DNA from: B4-G1 sp964393895
GTDB lineage: Bacteria > Chloroflexota > Anaerolineae > B4-G1
Direction: 5' to 3'
Length of the DNA stretch: 21,491 nt
NCBI GenBank assembly: GCA_964393895.1
Contig: CAYMWP010000082.1
Location: forward strand, 1-21,491
Shown here: positions 7,485 to 15,264 of the stretch, one piece after another
Layout: each line of letters begins with the position of its first letter
How positions within the stretch are numbered: the first letter of the stretch is position 1
Translations under genes and position numbers: made by a program
Notes under the pieces: generated by a model
What the model was told of the DNA's origin: nothing
What the model saw: only the letters and a program-made list of their open reading frames with translations
Databases searched by the model: none

Positions 7485-9434
7485 CTACGGCTCACCCGGC
7501 TCGGCCGCCATGAGAATGATGTTTTCCAGCCGCGAGCTCAGATCTCTGGCCAGCGAGTCGCCGAGTTCGTCCCAGTGTTCCTCCACCCAGCCGCGAGTTT
7601 CCTCGAGTACCCGGACGGCTTCGTCTCTGTCCCCCTGCTCCCAAGTCTCACGAGCCTGGACGAGCATCTCCTCGAGCGGCCCGCGCAGGCTCTCGTTGGG
7701 CACCTCTCCGGCCAGCGGAAGCAGCTCCTCGAACTCGCGCTCGATAGCTCCTTCCGTTCCCTGATCCAACATCTCTATCATCCTCTCGGCGTGAATCCTC
7801 AGGAGGGGAGGGGTTTCGTCTCGACCAAGCACGAACTCTAGTTCGGCGCGCGCCCCCGCCAGGTCGCCTTCTTGAATGTTACAGAGGGCCACACTGTAGT
7901 GAGCCCAGGGCAGTTCTGGATCGAGATTCAGTGCAGCTTCGATCTCCGGGCGAGCCTCTTCGCACGGACGGCCCTGGGCCAACATAAACGTCGCAGCACA
8001 GGCGTGGGAAAAAGCGTCCTCCGGCATCTCTTGCAACAGCCACCGCGACTCTTTCTCCGCTATGTCCCACTTTTTTGCCAACATGGCGATCCCGGCCATC
8101 CGCTTGTGCAGCAATGGGTCATCGGGGTTGACCCCTATTCCCTTCCAGACGACCTCTATGGCCCGATCCACGTCTCCCATTTTGACCAGTATCCCGCTGG
8201 CGCCCATGTAGGCAGGAATCGAGTGTGGGTCGGCCTCCATGACCCGCTGGTATATTTCCAGAGCATTATCCCAGTCCCCTTCCTCACCGGCGACTCTGGC
8301 ATCCTCCAGGAGCTGCTCGACGTTCTCAGAGATGGGAGCAGGCTCGACCTGCCTGGTGGCAGGCGGGACATCCGCTCCTCGCTTACGATTGACCGCGGCC
8401 AGGGCCAATATCACGAGCAGGCCGAGCACAACCGCTCCACCGACCACGGCCCAGAGCCAGCCTCGTTTTTTCTTTTCGGGTTTCCGCTTTTCTTTTTTGA
8501 CCTGTATCCTCTCCACTGCCCCGGCCTGAGGAGGCGGGGTGGGCGGCGGCACGACGATCGTCTCCGACGACGCGGCTGCTTCCTCCACTGGCGGGGACGG
8601 CGCGACCGTAGGCTCCAGGGCTGTTTCGAGGGCGCCGCTCAACTCCTCCACCGACTGGAAACGGTCGTCCGGCTCTTTGGCCAGCGCCTTGAGCAGCAGC
8701 CTTTGCGCCGGCTCAGGCAGGTCGGGGTTCAGTTTGCTGGGGAGCGGCAGCGGGGTAAAGATGTGATCGTGGATGACGGCGTAGGGCGTGTCGGCGACGA
8801 ACGGCGGCCGGCCTACCAGTAGTTCGTACAGCACGACCCCCAGCGAGTAGACGTCGGTGCGGGCGTCGAGCTCTTTTACTCCCTTGGCCTGCTCCGGCGC
8901 GACGTACTGGGGCGTGCCCAGCAGCGCGTCGCGGGAGAGGGTGGATTCGCCGGCCTCGGCCATGCGCGCCAGCCCAAAGTCGGTCAGGTAGACGCCGCCG
9001 TCGGACGTGAGGAGAATGTTGGAGGGCTTGATGTCGCGGTGCAGGACACCTTGCCCGTGAGCGTAAGTCAGCGCCTGTCCGACCGCCTGCGCGATGCGCA
9101 GCACCTCTTGCATGTCCAAAGCGCCGCGTTCCATACGGGCCTTGAGCGTCTCCCCTTCGACAAAGCGCATCACCAGGTAGGGATGGCCGCGATGGCTGGA
9201 ATAGTCATAGATGGGGACGATGTGGGGATGGTCGAGCTTGGCGACGATGCGGGCCTCGCGTTGGAAGCGCGCCAAAAAGTTGGGGTCTCCCGCAAAGGCC
9301 GGGTGCATGACTTTGATGGCGACGTAGCGGTCGAGCGCCGGATGGTAGGCCTTAAAGACGGTAGCCATACCTCCCTGCCCCAGTTTTTCCACGACGCGAT
9401 ACGCGCCTACGTTTTCACCGTTAGCAAAGGGCAT
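7485..9434 (-). CDS. Membrane-anchored Ser/Thr protein kinase with C-terminal TPR region
   Basis: A Hanks-type (PknB-like) kinase of about 649 residues. Numbering from the upstream ATG at 9440: glycine loop GQGGMATV (21-28), Lys43 in VAIKV, catalytic loop HRDIKPSN (135-142) with Asp137, DFG (154-156) and APEQAKG (181-187). A Pro/Glu-rich linker (275-310) and a basic stretch (314-326) lead to one membrane helix (about 328-350). The rest (375-650) is rich in TPR-like helical repeats instead of the PASTA repeats common in Gram-positive kinases. With the kinase inside the cell, the TPR part should face outward. I prefer the ATG at 9434, which has GAGGAG six bases upstream; the ATG at 9440 abuts that site. 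It sits between pgk and tpiA, so control of central carbon flux is a fair guess. Confidence 0.95.
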   Translation of the reverse strand: MPFANGENVGAYRVVEKLGQGGMATVFKAYHPALDRYVAIKVMHPAFAGDPNFLARFQREARIVAKLDHPHIVPIYDYSSHRGHPYLVMRFVEGETLKARMERGALDMQEVLRIAQAVGQALTYAHGQGVLHRDIKPSNILLTSDGGVYLTDFGLARMAEAGESTLSRDALLGTPQYVAPEQAKGVKELDARTDVYSLGVVLYELLVGRPPFVADTPYAVIHDHIFTPLPLPSKLNPDLPEPAQRLLLKALAKEPDDRFQSVEELSGALETALEPTVAPSPPVEEAAASSETIVVPPPTPPPQAGAVERIQVKKEKRKPEKKKRGWLWAVVGGAVVLGLLVILALAAVNRKRGADVPPATRQVEPAPISENVEQLLEDARVAGEEGDWDNALEIYQRVMEADPHSIPAYMGASGILVKMGDVDRAIEVVWKGIGVNPDDPLLHKRMAGIAMLAKKWDIAEKESRWLLQEMPEDAFSHACAATFMLAQGRPCEEARPEIEAALNLDPELPWAHYSVALCNIQEGDLAGARAELEFVLGRDETPPLLRIHAERMIEMLDQGTEGAIEREFEELLPLAGEVPNESLRGPLEEMLVQARETWEQGDRDEAVRVLEETRGWVEEHWDELGDSLARDLSSRLENIILMAAEPGEP

Positions 9435-9504
9435 TGGCATCTCCTCTCTCTAGCCCCGCCTGCGAGTTTGTAATTGTCTAACAAAGCTGCGCCTCAAACC
9501 GACG

Positions 9505-9635
9505 AGGAATTCACCGCAGAGAACGCCGAGTGCGCCGAGATTTTTCATCTTTGCTCTGCTCTACGCTCTCTGCGTGCTCAGCCAGACAGTCCCTCTCCGT
9601 GAAACTCTGCGTCCCTCTGTGTTCCTGGTTTTGCA
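9505..9635. repeat. Degraded inverted-repeat element (CCGCAGAGAACG family)
   Basis: In the 288-base gap between pgk and the kinase gene, the left part (ACCGCAGAGAACGCCGAG near 9513-9530) and the right part (CCGTGAAACTCTGCGTCCCT, then CTGTGTTCCTGG, near 9598-9630) are imperfect inverted copies of one sequence, with CTCTGCGTGC-like words between. This pattern of GCAGAG words recurs at 19215-19246. It looks like an old dispersed non-coding repeat. No open frame of substance or clear promoter is seen in the rest of the gap. Confidence 0.6.
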
Positions 9636-9722
9636 GTCACGCGAGTTTTGTGGCATCAACTCCAGGTCAAGACCGATATGCTTCTGGACTGCGCAGCCGG
9701 CAGGAATGGCCATTCTCGCACC

Positions 9723-10892
9723 TTAATCCATCAACACCGCCACACCCGGCAGCTCTTTGCCTTCCAGCAACTCGAGGCTGGCCCCGCCGCCGGTGGAGAC
9801 GTGGGTCATCTTGTCCGCCAGCCCGGCCTGGCGCACTGCCGCCGCCGAGTCGCCGCCGCCGACGATGGTCACGGCGTCCAGGTCGGCCAGCAATTGGGCC
9901 ATTTTGAAGGTGCCCCAAGCAAAGTTGCTCATCTCGAACACGCCCAGCGGCCCGTTCCAAACTATTGTCTTGGCCCCTCTCAACGCCGACTCGAAGGTGG
10001 GCATGGTCTTGGGGCCGATGTCGAGGATACGCCAGCCGGCGGCGACCTCGTTGGGGGCCACGACGCGGGAGTTGGCGTCGTTGTCGAAAGCGTCGGCGAC
10101 GACCACGTCCACGGGCAAAACGATCCGGCTTCCCGCGCTCTCGAGGAGCGATCGGGCCAGCGGCAGGGCCTCTCGTTCGACCAGGCTATCGCCCATCTCA
10201 AAGCCCAGCGCCTCGAAGAAGGTGTTGGCCATAGCGCCGCCGATGAGCAGCCGGTCGCACCGGGCCAGCAGGCTTTCGATGACGCCGATTTTATCGGATA
10301 TTTTGGCCCCGCCCAGGATGGCGAGGTAGGGATGTTCGGGATGCTCCACCGCCCGGCCGAGGAATTCGAGTTCCTTCTCCATCAACAAGCCGGCCACGGC
10401 CGGCAGGTAATGCGCCACTCCCTCGGTGGAAGCGTGGGCGCGGTGGGCCGAGCCAAAGGCATCGTTGACGTAGACTTGGGCCAGGCCGGCCAGTTTGCGG
10501 GCGAACTCGGGGTCGTTATCTTTTTCCTCCGCGTGGAAGCGGGTGTTCTCCAACATAACGACGTCGCCGGGCCGCATGGCCTGGGCCGCGGCCTCGACCT
10601 CCGGCCCGACGCAGTCGTCCAGTTTCGTCACCGGGCGGTTCAGCAACTCGGCAAGCCGCGCCGCCAGCGGGTCCATTCTCAGTTCCGGCGCGATCTGGCC
10701 CTTGGGCCGGCCCAGGTGCGAGCACAAGATCAGGGCCGCGCCCTGTTCCAGCAGGTAGTTGATCGTGGGCAGCGCGGCCAGGATGCGGGCGTCGTCGGCC
10801 ACCGCGCCATCTTGCAGTGGTACGTTAAAGTCCACGCGTACCAGCACGCGCTTGCCGCGCACGCTGACGTCGCGGATGGTTTTCTTGTTCAT
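9723..10892 (-). CDS. pgk: Phosphoglycerate kinase
   Basis: A 389-residue enzyme that transfers phosphate between 1,3-bisphosphoglycerate and ADP. Seen in order: RVDFNVPL (substrate-binding N-domain), CSHLGRPKG, ENTRFH, NDAFGSAHRAHAST, LGGAKISDKI, WNGPLGVFE and GGGDSAAAVRQ (nucleotide site), ending in STGGGASLELLEG. Length is slightly below the usual 390-400, without missing motifs. The ATG at 10892 has AAGGAG ten bases upstream (10903-10908), directly bordered by the inverted repeat 10909-10980. It follows gap in the same orientation. Confidence 0.98.
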   Translation of the reverse strand: MNKKTIRDVSVRGKRVLVRVDFNVPLQDGAVADDARILAALPTINYLLEQGAALILCSHLGRPKGQIAPELRMDPLAARLAELLNRPVTKLDDCVGPEVEAAAQAMRPGDVVMLENTRFHAEEKDNDPEFARKLAGLAQVYVNDAFGSAHRAHASTEGVAHYLPAVAGLLMEKELEFLGRAVEHPEHPYLAILGGAKISDKIGVIESLLARCDRLLIGGAMANTFFEALGFEMGDSLVEREALPLARSLLESAGSRIVLPVDVVVADAFDNDANSRVVAPNEVAAGWRILDIGPKTMPTFESALRGAKTIVWNGPLGVFEMSNFAWGTFKMAQLLADLDAVTIVGGGDSAAAVRQAGLADKMTHVSTGGGASLELLEGKELPGVAVLMD

Positions 10893-10908
10893 CTGAGGCT
10901 ATCTCCTT

Positions 10909-10980
10909 GCAAGTGAGCAAGTATGCAGGTGCACGAGCAAATGGCTAACCCCATGCGAACTTGCAAACTTGCCGACTTGC
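10909..10980. repeat. Long imperfect inverted repeat between gap and pgk
   Basis: The arm 10909-10934 (starting GCAAGTGAGCAAGTATGCAG) matches the reverse complement of 10955-10980 at about 20 of 26 positions, with a 20-base loop. The outer arm touches the gap stop codon on one side and the pgk Shine-Dalgarno sequence (10903-10908) on the other. The unit GCAAGT/ACTTGC is repeated inside each arm. It may modulate pgk translation or mRNA decay, or be a copy of a dispersed repeat. Confidence 0.65.
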
Positions 10981-12002
10981 TACAGCCCTTTGTCGGCCAT
11001 CAGCTTGATCAGGTCGGCCATGCGCACCGAGAAGGCCCACTCGTTGTCGTACCAGGCGAGTACTTTGAAAAAGTTGTCGCCTATGGCCATTGTACTGAGC
11101 GCGTCAAAAATAGCTGAACGGTCGTCGCCCTTATAGTCCATGCTGACCAGCGGCTCTTCGGAGTAGCCCAGGACACCTTTCATTGGGCCTTCAGAAGCGG
11201 CTTTCATCGCTGCATTGACTGCCTCAACGCTGGCTGGCCTCTCCAGTAGCACTACCATGTCAATGATTGAGACTGTCGCCGTGGGGACGCGCAGGGCCCT
11301 GCCGTTCATCTTGCCGTCCACTTCGGGCACTACCAGCCCGATCGCCTTGGCCGCGCCAGTGGTGGTGGGGATCATGTTGATGGCGGCAGCCCGCGCCCGG
11401 CGCAGATCCTTGTGGGCTAGGTCCAGAATGCGTTGGTCGTTGGTGTAGGAGTGAACGGTAGTCATCAAGGCTTTGGCGATCCCAAAGTTGTCGTTCAGCA
11501 CCTTGGAGACGGGGGCCAGGCAGTTGGTGGTGCATGAGCCCATCGAGAGGATGCTGTGTTTCGCCGGGTCGTACTTCTCATCGTTCACGCCCAGCACGAT
11601 GGTCAGGTCGACGCTGTCGGCCGGCTTGGCCGGAGCGCTGATTATGACCTTCTTCGCGCCGGCCTGGATGTGGGCCGCCGCCTTGGCGCCATCGCGAAAG
11701 ATGCCGGTGGACTCGATCACGACCTCCGCGCCCAGGTCGCCCCAGGGCAGTTGCGCCGGGTCGCGCTCGGCTAAAACCCTGATGCGGTCGCCGTCCACGA
11801 CGATGTCGCCCCCGACCACCTCGACCGTGCCGGGGTAGATGCCATAGTTGGAATCGTACTTGAACAGGTGGGCGTTGGTCTCTGGCGGAAAGAGGTCGTT
11901 GACGGCGACGACATCGAATTCGTCGGCGTATTTCTCCTTCATCGCCTTGAGTACTTGGCGGCCGATGCGGCCAAAACCGTTGATACCTACTTTTACTGTC
12001 AT
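10980..12002 (-). CDS. gap: Glyceraldehyde-3-phosphate dehydrogenase (phosphorylating)
   Basis: A 340-residue enzyme that oxidises glyceraldehyde-3-phosphate to 1,3-bisphosphoglycerate. The Rossmann motif INGFGRIGR starts at residue 7; Asp36 (in AVNDL) suggests NAD preference. The active-site Cys157 lies in LSMGSCTTNCLAP, and the assisting His184 in TTVHSYTNDQ. The usual SNASC is changed to SMGSC. The end WYDNEW is conserved. I chose the ATG at 12002 because GGAG lies about seven bases upstream, while the frame to 12035 adds an unconserved MIIVFDKRRKT that contains that ribosome site. It begins 29 bases after the yvcK stop. Confidence 0.97.
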   Translation of the reverse strand: MTVKVGINGFGRIGRQVLKAMKEKYADEFDVVAVNDLFPPETNAHLFKYDSNYGIYPGTVEVVGGDIVVDGDRIRVLAERDPAQLPWGDLGAEVVIESTGIFRDGAKAAAHIQAGAKKVIISAPAKPADSVDLTIVLGVNDEKYDPAKHSILSMGSCTTNCLAPVSKVLNDNFGIAKALMTTVHSYTNDQRILDLAHKDLRRARAAAINMIPTTTGAAKAIGLVVPEVDGKMNGRALRVPTATVSIIDMVVLLERPASVEAVNAAMKAASEGPMKGVLGYSEEPLVSMDYKGDDRSAIFDALSTMAIGDNFFKVLAWYDNEWAFSVRMADLIKLMADKGL

Positions 12003-12031
12003 CGTTTTTCTCCTTTTGTCAAAGACTATGA

Positions 12032-13285
12032 TCATTCTTGCAGCAATCTTAACAACGCTCGCGCTAGTCTGTCGCTATCGTGCCGCCAGGGACGAGCAGG
12101 GTCAACCAGGTCGGCGGCGACCACTCGATACCCCGCGTCTGGCGGAAAGCCCGCTGCTGCAACCAGGGTGACGCCGGGCGGGGCGTCAAAGTCCACGACC
12201 AGGTTATCGTTGGTCAGAATCACGTGAAAGAGGCCGCTCCCCACGTGCGCTTCCAAGGCTGCGACGTGTTCACTCGCGCTGTAACCGTCCGTCTCGCCGC
12301 GCTGGGTGGCGACGTTGCAGACGTAGACCTTGAGCGCGCGGCTGGTCGCCACCGCCCGCGCCACGTCCGGCACGAGCAGGTTGGGGAGGACGCTGGTGTA
12401 GAGGCTGCCGGGGCCGGCCACGATCAGATCCGCCTCTAGCAGCGCGCGCACCACTTCGGGATAGGCGGGAGCGCCGTCGGGTTCCAGGTAGACCCGCTCG
12501 ATGGCTCCGTCCGCCTCCGTGATGCTCGACTCGCCGGCCACGCGACTGAGGCCGGACGGCTCGGCTTGCAGGTCGGCCATCAGGGTCACGTCGCGCAGCG
12601 TGCTGGGGAGCACGCGCCCCTGGATCGCCAGCACGCGGCTCGATTCCAGGATCCCCCGCTCGAAACTGCCCGTCACTCCCGCCATCGCGGTGATAAAGAG
12701 GTTGCCAAAGCTGTGACCGTCGAGACCTTTTCCGTCACCGAAACGGTATTGGAACAGTTGAGTCGTCAGCGATTCGTTATCGGCCAGGGCGGCGATGCAG
12801 TTGCGAAAGTCGCCCGGCGGCAGCACGCCCAGCTCGTGCCGCAACCTGCCCGAACTGCCTCCATCGTCGGCGACGGTGACGATGGCGGTGATGTTAGAGG
12901 TGTGCTGTTTTAGCCCGCGCAGCAGGGTAGCGAGGCCGTGCCCCCCCCCGATGGCGACTATTTTAGGCCCGCGTCCGCGCTGGCGATAGCGGTATACGGC
13001 GTTCACCACTGCCTCTGGGTCGGCTGGTGTGAATGGTTTCATCAGTGTCCGGTTGAGACCAAGCAACGCGCCCACTATCGCAGTCACACCGGCCAAACCC
13101 AAGAACCCAATCCACAGGCCGGGCGGGACGAACCGCAGGAGCAGGTCCAGCGATTGACCGAACAGAAAGCTGAGCCCCAGGCTCAAAGAGAGGATGCCAC
13201 TGGCCAAAAGCAGCAGCCAGCGTTTGACCCCCATACCTGGGGTCAGCCATTTGAGGATGGAGTGGACGTATCTGTAAAAGCTCAT
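12032..13285 (-). CDS. yvcK: YvcK/CofD-like gluconeogenesis factor with N-terminal membrane anchor
   Basis: About 417 residues. Two hydrophobic helices come first (WLLLLASGILSLSLGLSFLF and WIGFLGLAGVTAIVGALLGL), then the conserved UDP-sugar-binding core: KIVAIGGGHGLATLLRGLK, TVADDGGSSGRLR, LPPGDFRNCIAALAD, HSFGNLFITAM, and ADLIVAGPGSLYTSVLPNLLV. YvcK (GlmR) proteins are needed for growth on gluconeogenic carbon sources and for cell-wall precursor supply in Bacillus; they are phosphorylated by PASTA kinases there. The frame is open to 13420, but a near-perfect promoter (13367-13395) lies within that extension, so the ATG at 13285 is preferred even though its ribosome site is weak. First gene of the gap-pgk-kinase-tpiA series, which fits its metabolic role. 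Confidence 0.94.
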   Translation of the reverse strand: MSFYRYVHSILKWLTPGMGVKRWLLLLASGILSLSLGLSFLFGQSLDLLLRFVPPGLWIGFLGLAGVTAIVGALLGLNRTLMKPFTPADPEAVVNAVYRYRQRGRGPKIVAIGGGHGLATLLRGLKQHTSNITAIVTVADDGGSSGRLRHELGVLPPGDFRNCIAALADNESLTTQLFQYRFGDGKGLDGHSFGNLFITAMAGVTGSFERGILESSRVLAIQGRVLPSTLRDVTLMADLQAEPSGLSRVAGESSITEADGAIERVYLEPDGAPAYPEVVRALLEADLIVAGPGSLYTSVLPNLLVPDVARAVATSRALKVYVCNVATQRGETDGYSASEHVAALEAHVGSGLFHVILTNDNLVVDFDAPPGVTLVAAAGFPPDAGYRVVAADLVDPARPWRHDSDRLARALLRLLQE

Positions 13286-13333
13286 TGCCCGTCTCGGTCG
13301 TTTCTGCGGTCGCACTGCTTCTCGTTGCGCCGG

Positions 13334-13351
13334 CTCGACGGTCGCGTCGAG
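13334..13351 (-). promoter_or_regulatory. Hairpin in the yvcK leader
   Basis: CTCGACG-CGAC-CGTCGAG on the minus strand: a perfect seven-base stem with a four-base loop, about 10-25 bases after the predicted transcription start and about 48 bases before the ATG. It may protect or fold the leader; no T-run follows, so it is not an attenuator by itself. Confidence 0.5.
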
Positions 13352-13366
13352 AACTGATGCGATTCT

Positions 13367-13395
13367 ATTATAACCGAACGGAGCACAGACGTCAA
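13367..13395 (-). promoter_or_regulatory. Near-consensus sigma-70 promoter for the yvcK-gap-pgk cluster
   Basis: TTGACG (minus strand, 13390-13395), 17 bases, then TATAAT (13367-13372). Five of six and six of six matches with ideal spacing. The predicted start near 13360 gives a leader of about 75 bases before the yvcK ATG at 13285. Confidence 0.8.
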
Positions 13396-13478
13396 CGGAC
13401 AATGCGCCACAATCCAACAATGGGCTGTGAGTCAGGAGCAGGGGATGGCATTCAGTTTTTCTAGGGAGTGCGAGGCGA

Positions 13479-14900
13479 TTATCCGGTGGATTCTGCTCTT
13501 TGCCTCTGGGAGGCTCGCTGAAGTTGCCAGAGGATGAAACGCGCTCGCTGGGATATTGCCACGGAAATGTTCCACAGCAACCGGCTGCCCAGGATGGCGT
13601 CGTCTTCGCACAGGGCCAGCAGTCGCTCCCGCGACAATGCCAACACCACGGCTCCTTCTGGCCCCGCGATCAGGTCGGCGCTGCGCAGCCCCTCGTCCAG
13701 CATGGCGAATTCGCCAACGATCTGGCCGGGCCTCATGGTCGTCATGTGGCGCAGGTTCTTGGATACTTGTCCAGGCAGGCTCTCCGGGTCGCCCCAGACT
13801 TCTATCGTGCCGGATTGTACGACGTATAGCTCGCTGCCGGTCTCGGCGGTACTGACGACGTTGTTGCCTGGGGCATAGACACGCCGGCGACATTGGGCCG
13901 CCAGTCGAGTGCGCTGAGCCAGGTTCAGGTTGTTCCCGAGATCGGAATGGGCCAGGAATTGCGCCGCCTCGCGGGTCAGTACGAGCTCTTTATCGTCTAC
14001 CGGGGTGTGAAGCGAGTCGCTGAACAGTGGCAGTCCGAGAAAAGCGGCTATCTGGCGGCGGGTGGTATCAGGCGTCTCAAAGTGGGGCCAGTGGCCGGCC
14101 TTGGGGATGATGCGCAGGTCGGCGTCGGGCCACTCGTCGGCCACCACGCCGGCATCTCGTAGGGGTACGGTGTTATCCTCTGCGCCCCACAACACCAGGG
14201 ATGGCGCTTCGACTTCACTCAGCTTGCCCCGCAGGTCGTTCTCCCGCATGGCAAAGAAACATTCGGCCCGCACTTTGCCTTGGCCCGGCCGGCGGACGTC
14301 GGCTTGCAAGCGGAGGTGTTCCTCACGAGTGATACCACTACGTTCTGCGAAGGAGGCCGGGCGCATTATGCGGTCGGTGATGCCCACCATCGTCTGTTCG
14401 AGGGTCGAGACGATCAAGCTGCCCAAACCGAAACGCTCCAGGATGGTGATGGGCGAGACGAACAGATTGATGTATTGTGACAGTCGCCCACTGATGGTTG
14501 GGCCGATCAGGACCATACGTTCGACCAGGGCCGGGTAGCGCAACGCCATGGTCAGGCCGATCATACCCCCCATCGAGTGGCCCACGAGCACTACCGGCCC
14601 GTCGGTCGCTTTCTCGACGAAATCGGCCAACAGGTCCGCATAGGCAGGGATCGTCACGCGGTCAGGCAGGGGCGGAGATTCGCCATAGCCGGGCAGATCC
14701 ACGGCTACGGCTCGGAAACGCTGGCTCAACAGTCCGAGTAGAGGGGACATGGCGTACCACGAACTGGACCAGCCGTGGATGAGCAACGCTAATTGGCGGT
14801 TGGGTTGCCCTTCTTCGACGGTGTGGAGTCGCTGCTCGTTGATCGTTGGGCCGCCATTGGGCTGACGGTTGATCGTATAAAGCGCCACGGCATTCTCCAT
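13479..14900 (-). CDS. Alpha/beta hydrolase fused to a C-terminal cyclic-nucleotide-binding domain
   Basis: About 473 residues. The first 290 are an alpha/beta hydrolase: oxyanion HGWSSSW, VDLPGYGES, nucleophile elbow GHSMGG (Ser109), acid Asp242 in LWGAEDNTVP, and His270 in KAGHWPHF, so the triad is complete. Residues about 315-460 form a CRP/cNMP-type beta-barrel with the phosphate-binding cassette GEFAMLDEGLRSADL, where the conserved Glu and Arg are kept. No helix-turn-helix follows; the chain ends in a helix (FILWQLQRASQRQRAE). The start at 14900 (MENAVALYTINRQ) is preferred, since the frame to 15002 runs into repeat element A. The hydrolase substrate is unknown. The fusion suggests an esterase or amidase gated by cAMP, cGMP or a similar ligand. 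Confidence 0.9.
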   Translation of the reverse strand: MENAVALYTINRQPNGGPTINEQRLHTVEEGQPNRQLALLIHGWSSSWYAMSPLLGLLSQRFRAVAVDLPGYGESPPLPDRVTIPAYADLLADFVEKATDGPVVLVGHSMGGMIGLTMALRYPALVERMVLIGPTISGRLSQYINLFVSPITILERFGLGSLIVSTLEQTMVGITDRIMRPASFAERSGITREEHLRLQADVRRPGQGKVRAECFFAMRENDLRGKLSEVEAPSLVLWGAEDNTVPLRDAGVVADEWPDADLRIIPKAGHWPHFETPDTTRRQIAAFLGLPLFSDSLHTPVDDKELVLTREAAQFLAHSDLGNNLNLAQRTRLAAQCRRRVYAPGNNVVSTAETGSELYVVQSGTIEVWGDPESLPGQVSKNLRHMTTMRPGQIVGEFAMLDEGLRSADLIAGPEGAVVLALSRERLLALCEDDAILGSRLLWNISVAISQRARFILWQLQRASQRQRAESTG

Positions 14901-14920
14901 GCAGGATGTTATTGACAATT

Positions 14921-15062
14921 CGTTACTACTCAGGTCAAGACCTCCGAGGTCTGCGACAGGCATTCTGCCCACTGCGACCGTCGAAAAAGGCCGGGATTTC
15001 ACGCCTGAACGGGTTTTGCAAGACCTCGGAGGTCTGAGCGCGTGCCAGGCTGAGTAGTTACG
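14921..15062. repeat. Palindromic MITE-like element, copy A
   Basis: A 142-base non-coding unit. Its ends are near-perfect inverted repeats: CGTTACTACTCAG at 14921-14933 against CGTAACTACTCAG read backward from 15062 (12 of 13). Just inside each end is a self-complementary AGACCTC-(C/G)GAGGTCT block (14938-14952 and 15021-15035). Copy B at 17341-17472 has the same layout. No open frame fits a transposase, so it would be non-autonomous. It lies just upstream of the hydrolase-cNMP gene and overlaps the extended frame of that gene. From here to 15264 I see no convincing gene. Confidence 0.75.
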
Positions 15063-15264
15063 ACAATTCTAGCATAGAGCTTGGCGCTATTGGGTTACAG
15101 TTTCGTTACGGCGGTAATGTGGTTCCGGGGTGTCTTCTCAGTGTATGAGCATGTCTGATGCCCTGCTTTATGGGAAAGGGGACCAGAACAGTGTCACCAG
15201 CAGCAATGCCTCGCCCCCGTGGAGGTCGCGTCGGAGGGACGGTGCGGCTCTCCGGCGACCGTGA

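Noticed and set aside
7872..8822. Plus-strand open frame opposite the kinase
   Set aside because: It lies wholly within the kinase gene on the other strand and shows no recognised domain.
9648..10916. Long plus-strand open frame opposite pgk (about 420 codons)
   Set aside because: It is the complement of a clear pgk gene; its translation is rich in Gly, Gln, Arg and Ala without any family motif.
13286..13420. N-terminal extension of YvcK from 13420
   Set aside because: A near-perfect sigma-70 promoter lies inside it, so the ATG at 13285 is more likely.
13556..13893. Overlapping open frames in several frames at the end of the hydrolase-cNMP gene
   Set aside because: They are composition shadows; the cNMP domain frame has clear conserved residues.
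14901..15002. N-terminal extension of the hydrolase-cNMP protein
   Set aside because: Most of it derives from repeat element A and has no family similarity.
15151..15264. Small plus-strand open frame of about 37 codons
   Set aside because: No ribosome site, no hydrophobic or motif signal, and it ends next to the opposing usp stop; chance is sufficient.
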